Positions 43,243-55,045 of a stretch of 64,000 nucleotides of DNA are shown here, piece after piece. A program made the position numbers and the translations under genes. The notes beneath the pieces are model-generated. The model was not told the DNA's origin and did no database searches. It was given only the letters and a program-made list of their open reading frames with translations. Positions within the stretch are counted from its first letter, which is position 1; every line of letters starts with the position of its first letter. Origin of the DNA: Phycisphaerae bacterium (GTDB taxonomy: Bacteria; Planctomycetota; Phycisphaerae; UBA1845; JAFGLZ01); assembly GCA_016927755.1 (NCBI GenBank), contig JAFGLZ010000043.1, positions 1-64,000 on the forward strand. The letters are read 5' to 3'.

Positions 43243-44130
43243 ATGGTATCACGCCGTCAAGTGTTGGGATTGCTGGGAGGAGGCTTGATTTGCAGGTCCG
43301 CCGTGTCTGCCTCTGCCGAAGCTCCGACCACTCGGGAAGGGCAGGGGCGTTCGGGCGGCAGCGGGGTGACGACCATCGCCTACAACGTTTACAAATGCGA
43401 GGGATGGCACGCGAAGCTCGCGGCCAAGCGTCTTGGCAACGTGGGGTTCCAGGTTCCCGAGCGGATCGCGCTGGAGCTCGCCACGTACGACCCCGACATC
43501 GTCACGTTCTCGGAGGCACCGCCCGAGAGGACCGTCGCCCACATCGCCGAGCGACTCGGCATGAGACACGTGTACTTTCCCACCGGCGGGGATTGGCCCG
43601 GCGCGCTCCTGACGCGGTTCGACGTCGTCGAGCATCGGAATTGCCCCGTCGTCGAGGGGTCGCGGCCGGAGGATCTGTTTACGAGGCACTGGGGGCGCGC
43701 CGTGCTCGATACGAAGGGGGCGTTCGGGAAGATCGTCGTCCACAGCGCCCACCTTCACCCGACGAATCCACCGGTGCAGGTGCGCGAGGTGTCCGAGATC
43801 CTGAAGTCCATTGCGGCGGACGTCCGGGCCGGGCGGCCGCTGCTTGTTCAGGGCGACCTCAACCACACGCCCAAGATGCCCTCCTACTCGCGATGGGTCG
43901 AGGCCGGTTTGATCGATACGCAGGCCGCCGCTGGCAACGGGGACCGCGCCACCATCCCGGCCAGCAAGCCGCGGCTTCGCATCGATTACGTTTGGGCCGC
44001 CGGGCCGATCGCTGCCCGTCTGAAGGACTGCCGCCCCCTGTTCGAGGGGCAATTCCGCACCAACCCCGACGACCACGGCAGCTTCGCGCTGAGTGATCAC
44101 ATCCCGGTGCTGGCGCGTTTTGGGGCGTAA
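43243..44130 (+). CDS. Tat-exported endonuclease/exonuclease/phosphatase-fold protein
   Basis: A 295-residue protein with a twin-arginine signal (SRRQVLGLLGGGLICRSAVS). The mature part is an EEP-fold hydrolase: TIAYNVYKCEG at the N-terminus, SEAPPERT, HSAHLHPTNPP, the catalytic QGDLNHTP and the terminal LSDHIPV, together giving the metal-binding Asp/Asn/His set. Family substrates range from DNA to phosphoinositides and sphingomyelin. The start at 43243 has GGAGGG about 9 bases upstream. It follows the ceramidase-like gene by 31 bases, so a joint role in lipid or phosphodiester breakdown is plausible but unproven. Confidence 0.82.
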   Translation: MVSRRQVLGLLGGGLICRSAVSASAEAPTTREGQGRSGGSGVTTIAYNVYKCEGWHAKLAAKRLGNVGFQVPERIALELATYDPDIVTFSEAPPERTVAHIAERLGMRHVYFPTGGDWPGALLTRFDVVEHRNCPVVEGSRPEDLFTRHWGRAVLDTKGAFGKIVVHSAHLHPTNPPVQVREVSEILKSIAADVRAGRPLLVQGDLNHTPKMPSYSRWVEAGLIDTQAAAGNGDRATIPASKPRLRIDYVWAAGPIAARLKDCRPLFEGQFRTNPDDHGSFALSDHIPVLARFGA

Positions 44131-44419
44131 GGCTACTGCAACACCAAGGCAACCAGGAAGATTCGTATTGCAGGGTCGCTTGGCCTCCGGTCCAAGTGGC
44201 AACCGGGGGTCGTGCCGACTCGCTACCGGCCGTTGATTGCCGGAAACGAATGGCATCCTTCGTCTCGCACTGGAAGAAGGGCGGATTCGGATGCATCAAA
44301 AACGTGGAACGGATCAGGTTGCGGACCGGGGTCCGACGCCGGCGTCCAAACAAGGGCGTCTTCGACATTCTTCGTTCATAGACATCGCACGGGCAACTTG
44401 CTGTTGAAGGAGACTCAGT

Positions 44420-45004
44420 ATGCCGCTAGTAACCTCCCCCGCACCCACCTTCGATTGCACGGCCGTCGTGGACGGTCAGATCAAGGAGTTAACGTGGTCT
44501 GAGCTACACGAGGGCAAGTGGCTGGTTCTGTTCTTCTATCCGCTCGATTTCACGTTCGTCTGTCCGACGGAGATCATCGCCTTCAGCGACGCGGCGGACA
44601 AGTTCGCTAAGCTCGGGGCGAAGGTCGCGGCGGTCTCGGTGGACAGCCACTATACGCACCTGGCGTGGGTCAACACGCCGAAGGCCCAGGGCGGGCTGGG
44701 CAAGGTCAGCTTTCCGCTGATCGCCGATCTCGACAAGAACATCGCGCGGGCCTACGACGTCTTGCTGGACAAGGGAATCGCCCTGCGGGGTCTGTTCCTG
44801 ATCGATCCGAAGGGCACGGTTCGGCAGGCGACGGTGAACGACCTTCCCGTGGGGCGCAACGTCGATGAGGTTCTCCGGTTGATCGAGGCCTTCCAGTTCG
44901 TGGAGAAGCACGGCGAGGTCTGTCCGGCCAACTGGACGCCAGGCGCGGACACGATGAAGCCCGATCCCGAGGGCTCCAAGTCGTACTTCAAGAAGCACGG
45001 CTAG
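44420..45004 (+). CDS. Typical 2-Cys peroxiredoxin (AhpC/Tpx family)
   Basis: A 194-residue thiol peroxidase that reduces H2O2 and organic peroxides. The peroxidatic Cys48 is in [11 protein letters not shown], and the resolving Cys168 is in GEVCPANW, which defines the typical 2-Cys class. The GLGK loop ([14 protein letters not shown]) and C-terminal YF motif (SKSYFKKHG) resemble eukaryotic Prx1-type sensitive peroxiredoxins. An AAGGAG Shine-Dalgarno is 9 bases before ATG. No reductase (AhpF or thioredoxin) is adjacent. It stands alone, about 290 bases after the Tat-exported hydrolase, so it has its own promoter, which I cannot identify. Confidence 0.95.
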   Translation: MPLVTSPAPTFDCTAVVDGQIKELTWSELHEGKWLVLFFYPLDFTFVCPTEIIAFSDAADKFAKLGAKVAAVSVDSHYTHLAWVNTPKAQGGLGKVSFPLIADLDKNIARAYDVLLDKGIALRGLFLIDPKGTVRQATVNDLPVGRNVDEVLRLIEAFQFVEKHGEVCPANWTPGADTMKPDPEGSKSYFKKHG

Positions 45005-45330
45005 CCGGCGGAGGGGGGCCGTGACCAGACGCCGGCGGCTGGCGCATGAAGGTTGCCGGGAACCGTCAAGCCAGAAACATCCGCGATGCTGTGCACAACC
45101 GCAGGGCGCACGGGCTGAAGCGATCAGTCCGTGCGCCGTTCCGTTTCGAGAGAATCTGAGTGGAGGGACCCACCGTGACGCCGTCGATTCAGGATCGCCG
45201 CGTGCCGATCGCTTGAATCCTATTGGAAAACGGGGTATCTCCGGTTCTCCCGGATGGCGGCGGGGGTCGTCACCGGAGGGGCTCGCCCGCGAGGCGCGTC
45301 GCTACTGAGAGGTTCCGAGGACAGATCCTC
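45005..45330. other. Intergenic stretch with no supported gene
   Basis: About 326 bases after the peroxiredoxin gene. An imperfect GC-rich hairpin overlapping the stop (GCCGGCG at 45004-45010 with CGCCGGC at 45030-45036) may serve as a transcript end. Otherwise I see nothing. Confidence 0.4.
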
Positions 45331-46278
45331 ATGTGGATGGCCCTGGCGGGTCTCGTTGGCGGACTCGTCATCCTGACGGTGGGTGCGGAAGTCCTGGTTA
45401 GGGGCGCCGGGACGATGGCCGTACGCGCCGGTCTTCGGCCGATCATCATCGGTCTGACGGTCGTGGCGCTGGGGACGAGCAGCCCGGAGCTCGTGGTCAG
45501 CGTGACGGCGGCGCTCAAGAACCATCCCGACGTATCGATCGGCAACGTCATCGGCTCAAACCTGTTCAACATTCTAGCGATTCTCGGCTTCGCCGCGATT
45601 GTCCGCCCGATGAGCATCCAGTCGCAGACGATCCGGTACGAGATGCCGATCATGATCGGCATCTCTGTCGCCATGTGGGTGATGGCGTTGGACGGTCGGA
45701 TCAGCCGCGTCGACGGGGTAGTGCTGCTGGCGCTGTTCGCCGGGTTCATGGGGTACTGCTATCGGTTCGCCCGGACGCCCGAGCTCGAGAGGACGCCTCA
45801 GCCGCTGCGCTCCATGTCGGGCGCGGTGGTCCTGACAATTCTGGGCTGCGCGGGTCTGGGCTACGGCGGGCAACTAGCCGCCAACAACGCCGTGATCGTC
45901 GCCGAGCATCTGGGCGTGAGCAAACTGGTCATCGGTCTGACGGTGATCGCCTTCGGCACGAGTCTGCCCGAGTTGGCGGCGTCGGTCATCGCGGCCGTTC
46001 GGGGTCACGAGGATCTGTCGGTCGGCAACGTGGTCGGCTCGAATATCTTCAATATCGGTCTCGTCCTCGGGCTTACGGCGGTGATGTTCCGTGGGGGGAT
46101 CCCGGTTCCGCCGGACTGCCTGCGATGGGACATTCCGATCTGCGTCGGTGCGTCGATCCTCGTGCTCCCGATGATGTGGTCGCGTCGCGTTCTGGCTCGC
46201 GTCGAGGGAGTGCTGCTCGTGGCCGGCATCGTTGCCTACACGTTCCTGCGATACGCTCATGAAGTGAGGATGATTTGA
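45331..46278 (+). CDS. Ca2+/cation antiporter (CaCA family)
   Basis: A 315-residue membrane protein with about ten hydrophobic segments in two homologous halves. The alpha-repeat signatures are GTSSPELVVSVTAAL with GNVIGSNLFNI in the first half and GTSLPELAASVIAAV with GNVVGSNIFNI in the second. These contain the ion-coordinating Glu and Asn residues. This is the K+-independent Na+/Ca2+ exchanger (YrbG/CalX-like) pattern. I chose ATG 45331. The frame extends upstream to 45223 without membrane character. It likely exports Ca2+ in exchange for Na+. No operon neighbour. Confidence 0.92.
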   Translation: MWMALAGLVGGLVILTVGAEVLVRGAGTMAVRAGLRPIIIGLTVVALGTSSPELVVSVTAALKNHPDVSIGNVIGSNLFNILAILGFAAIVRPMSIQSQTIRYEMPIMIGISVAMWVMALDGRISRVDGVVLLALFAGFMGYCYRFARTPELERTPQPLRSMSGAVVLTILGCAGLGYGGQLAANNAVIVAEHLGVSKLVIGLTVIAFGTSLPELAASVIAAVRGHEDLSVGNVVGSNIFNIGLVLGLTAVMFRGGIPVPPDCLRWDIPICVGASILVLPMMWSRRVLARVEGVLLVAGIVAYTFLRYAHEVRMI

Positions 46279-46480
46279 CGACGAAGAACACGGCACAGCT
46301 CGATCCGTGTGCCTTAGTTATCGGATCGTCCGCCACATCCGGGGAGGGCGTATGCCCTTCGCGGGCAGGTACGCCGCAACGGTGCAGACGTCATGACGGG
46401 AATCTTCGCAAGGCCGCGGTTCGTCTTTGCCGGCATCGTCGCCGTCGTGTTGAGCGTCTCTGTCTTGTGGTGGAGTATTC

Positions 46481-48517
46481 ATGCGCCGAACAGTGCGGAA
46501 GCCTCGGATCGTGGTATGTGCCGCTATTGTCATGCTGACAGGCCTCAACAGCTTGGGGGCGGAGCCCACGTCGATCGAGGGGGTGTGCAAGGCCTGTCCC
46601 GAACGCATCACGAAGCTGTTCGGGAGCCTGAACCTTGATCGCCCCGGGCTAACGACGGTCAAGATGGCCGTGGCGGCCAAGGACTGGCCCGCTGCCTGCA
46701 GCGCTTTGTTGGCCTATTACCGCGGCGGCAAGTTTCCCGCCTGGCTTCGCGAGGGGCCGGTGTCCGCGGGCACGGGCAAGAGCGACGTCGCCGAGGCGAT
46801 CCTCCGAGACGAGATTACCTGCTATCGGCTGACGGCCAAGGTGCCGCGCCTGCCCAACGGACGGCTGAATTGGTCGTACAACGGCCCCAACGACGACAGG
46901 GAGTGGGGCTGGGGGCTCAATCGGCACTACCACCTTCGCGCGCTCCATGCGGCCTATCGAGGGACGGGAAACCCCGCGTACCTCAAATGCCTGGACGAGC
47001 ACATCCGAGACTGGGTGATCTCGAACCCCTATCCCGGCAAGAAGAGCTCGACGCCTCAGTGGCGGGGCCTCGAGGCCTTCATGCGCATCCTCGCCTGGGC
47101 CCAGATCTTCTACGGGTTGCAGCAAGAGGAAGGCTTTACGCCGGCTGCCCGGATCCTGATCCTCTCGAGCCTGCCTGACCATGCGGACTACGCGCGACAC
47201 TTCCACGCCAGCGGGGGGAATTGGGTCACGATGGAGATGTACGGCCTGGCCACGGCCGGCGTCTGCTGGCCGGAGTTCGAGGACGCCGAGGCGTGGATCG
47301 ACTACGCCGTCAAACGCACGGTGCCTGAGCTGACGAAACAGGTGTATCCCGACGGCGTGCAGAAGGAGCTGACGGCGAGCTACCATCGGGTAGCCATGGA
47401 CAGCTTTCAGCACCTGGCCGATCTGCTCCGGAACGCGGGTAGGGACGTGCCTACGGTGTTCCGGGCGCCTTTGGAGCGGATGAACAACTATGTTGCTTAC
47501 GCCATGAGGCCTGACGGGCACGGCCCGCTCAATAACGACTCCGATCTGGACTCCAACAGACCGAGGGTGCTCGCCGCGGCGAAGGTGTACGATCGGTCCG
47601 ATTGGGTATTCATCGCCACCAACGGTAAACAGGGGAAGCGACCGGAGGGCGGACCCTCGGTCGTGTTTCCGTATGCAGGTCAGGTCGTCATGCGTAGCGA
47701 CTGGGACGCGGACGCCCACTGGGCGTTCTTCGACGTCGGGCCGCTCGGGATCGGGCATTGGCACTACGACAAGCTACACCTCTCCGTCGCGGCGTATGGA
47801 CGCGATCTGCTCGTTGACGCAGGGCGGTATAGTTATAAGGGCGACGAGTGGCGCCGCTACTTCGTCGGCTCGGCAGGCCACAACGTGATTCTCGTGGACG
47901 GCAGGAATCAGAAGCCCGAGGTGAAGGAGGTTTCTGAGCCGATGAAGGGCAACTTCGTCGTCTCGCCGGCGTACGATTTCGCGCGCGGGACGTTCGACAA
48001 GGGCTTCGCCGACGTGCCGGGGAAGGTCGTTCACACGCGGGCCGTCCTCTACGCGCGCGGCAGGTACTGGGTCGTCGTCGACCGGATCGACACGGATCGT
48101 CCGCGCACGATCCAATCCCTGTGGCACTTCCATCCGGACTGTACGGTTGTGGCCGATGGCGCATCACTGGCAACGACAGACCCCGGCAAGGGTAACCTCC
48201 GCGTCATCCCTGTGTCGAACCTGGCTTGGCAGGTAGAATTCATCCGCGGTCAGACTGCCCCGGCGATCCAGGGCTGGTATTCACGGGAGTACAACGTCAA
48301 GACGCCGAACTCGGCCGCAAGCTACACGGCCAGGATCGACAAGCCCGTTACGTTTGCCTGGGTGCTTGTGCCGGCCAAGGGCGTCGTTCCAGAAGTACGT
48401 GCGACGATGCTGGGTTCCTCCGATCCGAGCAAGGTCGAGCTGAGGATCCAGGTGGGCCACGCCGCGCCGCAAGAAGTGGCGGTACCCATGTACGGCACGA
48501 ACGTCGTGATCCGATAG
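46481..48517 (+). CDS. Heparinase II/III-like polysaccharide lyase
   Basis: A 678-residue exported protein with a signal peptide (VVCAAIVMLTGLNSLGAE). The N-terminal two-thirds form an alpha/alpha toroid (WSYNGPNDDREWGWGLNRHYHLRALHAAY; ASGGNWVTMEMYGLATAGV). The C-terminal heparinase II/III-like domain is seen in FDVGPLGIGHWHYDKLHLSVAAYGRDLLVDAGRYSYKGDEWRRYFVGSAGHNVILVD, with catalytic His and Tyr candidates. Relatives cleave heparin, heparan sulfate, alginate or other uronates. The start has TGGAG 6 bases before it. It lies upstream of two fucosidases on the same strand, so it may begin a glycan-degradation operon. Confidence 0.88.
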   Translation: MRRTVRKPRIVVCAAIVMLTGLNSLGAEPTSIEGVCKACPERITKLFGSLNLDRPGLTTVKMAVAAKDWPAACSALLAYYRGGKFPAWLREGPVSAGTGKSDVAEAILRDEITCYRLTAKVPRLPNGRLNWSYNGPNDDREWGWGLNRHYHLRALHAAYRGTGNPAYLKCLDEHIRDWVISNPYPGKKSSTPQWRGLEAFMRILAWAQIFYGLQQEEGFTPAARILILSSLPDHADYARHFHASGGNWVTMEMYGLATAGVCWPEFEDAEAWIDYAVKRTVPELTKQVYPDGVQKELTASYHRVAMDSFQHLADLLRNAGRDVPTVFRAPLERMNNYVAYAMRPDGHGPLNNDSDLDSNRPRVLAAAKVYDRSDWVFIATNGKQGKRPEGGPSVVFPYAGQVVMRSDWDADAHWAFFDVGPLGIGHWHYDKLHLSVAAYGRDLLVDAGRYSYKGDEWRRYFVGSAGHNVILVDGRNQKPEVKEVSEPMKGNFVVSPAYDFARGTFDKGFADVPGKVVHTRAVLYARGRYWVVVDRIDTDRPRTIQSLWHFHPDCTVVADGASLATTDPGKGNLRVIPVSNLAWQVEFIRGQTAPAIQGWYSREYNVKTPNSAASYTARIDKPVTFAWVLVPAKGVVPEVRATMLGSSDPSKVELRIQVGHAAPQEVAVPMYGTNVVIR

Positions 48518-48526
48518 GGGAACGTC

Positions 48527-49891
48527 ATGGTTCTGGGATTCAGACCGTCGTGTACGGCAATGTGTGTCCTCATGAGTGCGATTACCGCCCAAGCGGAGAA
48601 GTACGCCCCGAACTGGGACTCGCTCGACAAACGCCCGACACCCGCGTGGTTCGAGGAGGCCCGCTTCGGTATCTTCGTCGTTTGGGGGCCGTATTCGGTG
48701 CCGAGCTGGGCGCCCAAGGGGAAGTATGCCGAGTGGTACGGCCACGAGATGCGCCGTCAGGGCTCCCCGACGCAGGCGTTCCACGCCAAGACTTACGGCA
48801 AGGACTTCAAGTACGAGCAGTTCGGTCCCATGCTGACGGCCGAGATGTGGGAGCCTGACGCGTGGGCCGACTTGTTCGTCAAGTCGGGAGGCAAGTACGT
48901 CGTCTTCATGGCCAATTACCATGACGGCTACTGCCTATGGCCCAGCCCGTACAACAAGGGCTGGAACAGCGTCGACATCGGGCCGAAGCGCGACTTGCTG
49001 GGCGAGATGACCCAGGCGGTCCGCAAGCGCGGGCTGAAGATGGGCATCTACTACTCGCTGTATGAGTGGTTTCATCCGCTCTGGCTCGGGGATCGCGATC
49101 GGTTCGTGGCCGAGCACTTCCAGCCGCAATTCAAGGACGTCGTCACGAGGTACGCCCCGTCGATCATCTTCGCCGACGGCGAGTGGGAGATGGACTTCAA
49201 GAAGTGGCGGACGGAGGAGCTGATGGCGTGGCTCTTCAACGAGTCCCCGTGCCGCGGCGACGTGGTCATCAACGATCGCTGGGGCAAGTGCCGCGGCAGG
49301 CACGGCGGCTACTACACGAGCGAATACGGCGGGCACACCGACGCGAAGCTCGGCCCGAGCCACATCTGGGAAGAGAATCGGGGCATGGGGGCGTCTTACG
49401 GCTACAACCGCAACGAGAGCATCCACGAGTATGGCTCCGTTGCCGAGCTGGTCCGCCTGCTGTGTGCGACCGTCGCCGACGGCGGGAACCTGCTCCTGTG
49501 CGTCGGGCCGACGGCCGACGGGCGGATCCCCGTGATCATGCAGGAACGGCTCCTGCAGATCGGCGAGTGGCTCGGGACCAACGGCGAGGCGATCTACGGC
49601 GCCAAGGCGAGTCCGCTTGGGCCGAAGAAGCTTGAATGGGGCGTGTGTACGTCCAAGCCGGGCCGAGTCTACGCGCACGTTTTCGGCGGGAGAACCGGCG
49701 AGATCGAGCTACCGGGACTGCAGAGCGAAATCGCCGCCGCCTATCTCCTGGCGGACAAGGGCAAAAAGGCTCTGGCGACCCGCCGCGTCGAGGCGGGGGG
49801 GTTCGTCAAGCTGCCGGAGCGCTTGCCGGACGACGCGGTTTCGGTCATCGTCGTGGAGATCGAGGGCAAGTTGGTCAAGACCACGAAGTAA
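48527..49891 (+). CDS. GH29 alpha-L-fucosidase-like protein with altered active site
   Basis: A 454-residue protein with an N-terminal signal-like stretch (CTAMCVLMSAITAQA). The GH29 fold is clear: FGIF..WGPYSVPSWAPKGKYAEWY, YHDGYCLW, and the nucleophile D217 in IIFADGEW. Two histidines that contact fucose in the known GH29 structures are changed. The HWG motif reads VWG (VVWGPYS), and KHHDG reads NYHDG. The neighbouring paralogue has both. So the specificity may differ, or activity may be weak. It lies 9 bases after the heparinase-like gene and 10 bases before the second GH29 gene, so it is in one operon. Identity to the paralogue is substantial, suggesting tandem duplication. Confidence 0.88.
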   Translation: MVLGFRPSCTAMCVLMSAITAQAEKYAPNWDSLDKRPTPAWFEEARFGIFVVWGPYSVPSWAPKGKYAEWYGHEMRRQGSPTQAFHAKTYGKDFKYEQFGPMLTAEMWEPDAWADLFVKSGGKYVVFMANYHDGYCLWPSPYNKGWNSVDIGPKRDLLGEMTQAVRKRGLKMGIYYSLYEWFHPLWLGDRDRFVAEHFQPQFKDVVTRYAPSIIFADGEWEMDFKKWRTEELMAWLFNESPCRGDVVINDRWGKCRGRHGGYYTSEYGGHTDAKLGPSHIWEENRGMGASYGYNRNESIHEYGSVAELVRLLCATVADGGNLLLCVGPTADGRIPVIMQERLLQIGEWLGTNGEAIYGAKASPLGPKKLEWGVCTSKPGRVYAHVFGGRTGEIELPGLQSEIAAAYLLADKGKKALATRRVEAGGFVKLPERLPDDAVSVIVVEIEGKLVKTTK

Positions 49892-49901
49892 GGAGCACGT
49901 C

Positions 49902-51704
49902 ATGCAGCGATCCATTCGCCGGTTTGGTAGTTTGGCGGTCGTACTCAGTGCGTGTTTGGGCGGTGCATCGACGGCACCGGCCGCGAAGTACGAGCCCAAT
50001 TGGGAATCGCTCAACAGCCGACAGTGTCCGCAGTGGTTCGTGGAGGCCAAGTTCGGCATCTTCATCCACTGGGGGGTCTATTCCGTGCCCTCTTGGAGTC
50101 CGAAGGGCACCTACGCCGAGTGGTACCTGCACATGCTCCGCGAGGGAAGCCACAAGGGGGCGGTCCGCGAGTTCCACGAGCGCGTCTACGGCAAGGACTT
50201 CGACTACAAGCAGTTCGCGCCGATGTTTCACTGCGAGCTGTTCAACCCGGACGAGTGGGCCGACGTCTTCAAGCGGTCCGGTGCGAGATACGTCGTGCTG
50301 ACCAGCAAACACCACGACGGCTTCTGCCTTTGGCCGGCGCCGGACTCGCCGGGCTGGAACAGCGTCGAGGCCGGGCCGAAGCGGGACCTCTGCGGCGACC
50401 TGGCCAAGGCCGTTCGAAGCAAGGGCCTCAAGATGGGCTACTACTACTCGCTCTACGAGTGGTATCACCCGGTCTACCGGAGCGACGTCAAGCGCTACGT
50501 CGAGACGCACATGATGCCTCAGATCAAGGACCTGGTGCAGCGCTACCGGCCCGCGCTCATTTTCTCCGACGGCGAGTGGGACCAGCCCTACCAGACGTGG
50601 AAGAGCCCCGAGTTCCTGGCCTGGCTCTACAACGAGGGCCCTAATCCGGACGAGGTCGTCGTGGACGATCGTTGGGGAAAGGGCATGCGTCACAAATGCG
50701 GCGACTACTACACGACGGAATACGCCGGTACTGGCGGGCCGGGCGGCAAGTGGCATCCCTGGGAGGAATGCCGCGGCATCGGCCACTCGTTCGGCTACAA
50801 CCGAAATGAGAACATCGATGACTACGCGAGTCGCATGGCTTGTATCCGCATGCTGATCGAGATCGCCGCGAACGGAGGCAATCTCCTGCTCGACATCGGG
50901 CCGACCGCCGACGGGCGCATCCCCGTGATCATGCAAGACCGGCTCATCGCCATCGGCAAGTGGCTCGGCGTCAACGGCGAGGCCATCTACGGCACGACGG
51001 CCGGTCCGTTCCGCCGCCCGCCTGCCTGGGGGCGGGCCACCAGCAAGGGCGACATGCTCTATCTACATATCCTGAACTGGCCGGTCGCGGGCAAGCTCAG
51101 CGTGCCGAATCTGAAGTGCAAGGTCACCAAGGCCTGGATGTTGGCCGACGCGGAGCGGCGCCCCCTGGCGGTCGAGCACGGCGCCGAGCGGGGTATCATG
51201 GTGAATCTGACTGGTCGCTGTCCTCAGCCGGACGCCACGGTCGTCGCACTGCAACTCGCGGGCAAGCCTGAGGTGGATGATCGGGTCTATCCGGGCGCCG
51301 ACGGCTCGATCGTTCTACACGCCGCCGATGCCCAGATCCACGGCAAGGGCTTGCGATTCGAAAAGCCCCAGATCGAGGGCGGGAACCTTGGTTACTGGGG
51401 CGAGCCGAAGGACTGGGCCTCATGGGAGTTCGCCGCGACTCATCCGGGCGCTTACGATGTCACGCTGCGCTACGCTTGTCCTAATGGCAGCCAAGGCAGT
51501 TCGTTCGTGGTGGAAGTCGGCGACGGGAGGATCGAAACCAAAGTCCCCTCGCCCACGGGTTCCTGGGACGCGTATCAGACGGTCTCGCTTGGCCGGATCC
51601 GGATGGACAAGGTGGGGAGCCACACGCTGAGCGTCAAGCCGAAGGGCAAGACCGGCGAGGCGGTGATGAACCTGAAATGGATCACGCTTCGTCCGGCGAA
51701 GTGA
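49902..51704 (+). CDS. GH29 alpha-L-fucosidase with C-terminal CBM
   Basis: A 600-residue secreted fucosidase. The signal peptide is SLAVVLSACLGGASTAPA. The catalytic domain keeps FGIFIHWGVYSVPSW, SKHHDGFCLWPAP and the nucleophile D223 in LIFSDGEWDQP, so the fucose site looks complete. The acid/base Glu cannot be assigned with confidence. A C-terminal domain (about 465-600) resembles a galactose-binding/CBM35-type sandwich (DDRVYPGADGSIVLHAADA, WASWEFAATHPGAYDVTLRYA). The start at 49902 has AGGAG 7 bases before it. A longer upstream frame is the shadow of the first fucosidase. It probably releases alpha-L-fucose from a sulfated or branched polymer. Confidence 0.92.
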   Translation: MQRSIRRFGSLAVVLSACLGGASTAPAAKYEPNWESLNSRQCPQWFVEAKFGIFIHWGVYSVPSWSPKGTYAEWYLHMLREGSHKGAVREFHERVYGKDFDYKQFAPMFHCELFNPDEWADVFKRSGARYVVLTSKHHDGFCLWPAPDSPGWNSVEAGPKRDLCGDLAKAVRSKGLKMGYYYSLYEWYHPVYRSDVKRYVETHMMPQIKDLVQRYRPALIFSDGEWDQPYQTWKSPEFLAWLYNEGPNPDEVVVDDRWGKGMRHKCGDYYTTEYAGTGGPGGKWHPWEECRGIGHSFGYNRNENIDDYASRMACIRMLIEIAANGGNLLLDIGPTADGRIPVIMQDRLIAIGKWLGVNGEAIYGTTAGPFRRPPAWGRATSKGDMLYLHILNWPVAGKLSVPNLKCKVTKAWMLADAERRPLAVEHGAERGIMVNLTGRCPQPDATVVALQLAGKPEVDDRVYPGADGSIVLHAADAQIHGKGLRFEKPQIEGGNLGYWGEPKDWASWEFAATHPGAYDVTLRYACPNGSQGSSFVVEVGDGRIETKVPSPTGSWDAYQTVSLGRIRMDKVGSHTLSVKPKGKTGEAVMNLKWITLRPAK

Positions 51705-51851
51705 GGATAGGTCGGGCACACGTCACATCAACGGCTTGGTTCATGGGAGCCGACTGGCACGCTGTCAGCCCGCATGGTGGGTCCGCCGATGAGTTCCGCT
51801 GATCGCGTATGCCGCTGCTCACGGCCACCCATTTCATGTAGAATCGGTTGC

Positions 51852-53107
51852 ATGTCGTGTGTCGGGTTATTCATATCGGTCGTCCTGTCGGCAGCTTCGC
51901 TGCTCGCCGGCGCGGAGCAGGGGGCCGCGACCCGTTCGACCGATCCGCCGACGATCGACTGTGCGTTTCCCGGTGGCAATATCCTGGTCGACAGGATTGA
52001 TGGGGACACGGTCCACCTTCGACAAGACCTCCGGGATACGGAGGGATGGTGGTTCTACTGGTGCTTCCGCGTCGGGGGAGTCGCGGGGCGGAGAATGACG
52101 TTTCGGTTCGCGGGGCGAAGCCCGATCGGTCTGACGGGCCCGGCCGTCAGTGTGGATGGCGGGACGAGCTGGTCGTGGCTGGGATCAGGCGCCGTTGACG
52201 GCCCCTCCTTCACCTATCCGTTCCCGGCGGATGCAGGAGAGGTCCGGTTCTGCTTCGCGATGCCCTACCAGGAATCGGACCTGCGGCGGTTCCTCCTGCG
52301 GCACCCAGAGAACCCTTGCTTATCCGTCGCGACGCTCTGCAAGACGAGGAAGGGGCGGGTGGTCGAGCGGATTCACGCCGGCAGGCTGGATGGTGAGCCC
52401 AAGTATCGTGTCCTGCTCACCTGTCGCCACCACGCGTGCGAGTCGATGGCGAGCTACGCGCTGGAGGGCGTCTTGGAGGAGGTCGTGGCCGGCACAGACG
52501 ACGGCTCGTGGCTCCGCCGCAACGTCGAGGTGCTCGCCGTGCCGTTCATGGACAAGGACGGCGTGGAGGCCGGAGACCAGGGGAAGAACCGAAGGCCGCG
52601 TGATCACAATCGCGACTATGCGGGTGAGAGCCTCTACCCCTCGGTCCGTGCGCTTCGCGAGCTCGTCCCCCGATGGTCGCAGGGCAGGCTTCGGCTGGCG
52701 ATGGACCTGCATTGCCCGTACATCCGGGGCGACCAGTCCGAGCGTCTCTATCAGGTGGGACAGAAAGCTCCTGGCGTTTGGGCGCAGCAGCGCGCGTTCG
52801 GCAGGATCCTTGAGGAGACGCGCGTTGGTCCGATCCCGTATAGAGCGGAGAACGATCTGCCTTTCGGGGTGAGCTGGAATACGGAGAAGAACTACGGCGC
52901 GGGCAAGTGCTGCGGATCGTGGGCGAGGGAGCTGCCGGGCATCCGGCTGGCGACCGTTCTGGAGATTCCCTATGCCAAGGCGGGCGGGCAGACGGTGACG
53001 GCCGAAACGGCTCGGGCTCTCGGGCGTGACCTGGCCAGGGCGATCCGGAAGCACCTTGAATGCCTGGATCAATCGCGGAACGGCGGAGACGAAGGAAACC
53101 ACGACAG

Positions 53108-53111
<4 letters not shown>
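51852..53111 (+). CDS. M14-type zinc carboxypeptidase-like protein
   Basis: A 419-residue exported protein with a signal peptide (LFISVVLSAASLLAGAEQ). An N-terminal beta-sandwich (about 30-170), like cytosolic carboxypeptidase N-domains, precedes an M14 catalytic domain. The zinc ligands are H194-x2-E197 in CRHHACES and H287 in MDLHCP. The catalytic Glu is E371 in TVLEIPYA. M14 enzymes cleave C-terminal residues or cell-wall-type peptides. ATG 51852 gives a clean signal peptide; an upstream in-frame ATG at 51774 has none. The stop overlaps the ATG of the FAD oxidoreductase gene (ATGA), so the two are translationally coupled. Confidence 0.82.
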
Positions 53112-54973
<1,862 letters not shown>

Positions 54974-55045
54974 CAAGCCCGTTCCCGATACACGTCCAAG
55001 ATCGCCGTGCTACCTGGGGGCCATACCTCCGATAGGGAGCCTATC

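Noticed and set aside
46393..46638. Small ORF before the heparinase-like gene with a hydrophobic segment and a CxxCH-like motif
   Set aside because: It overlaps the heparinase signal peptide in another frame, has no homologue I recognise, and the CRYCH motif is by chance in that frame.
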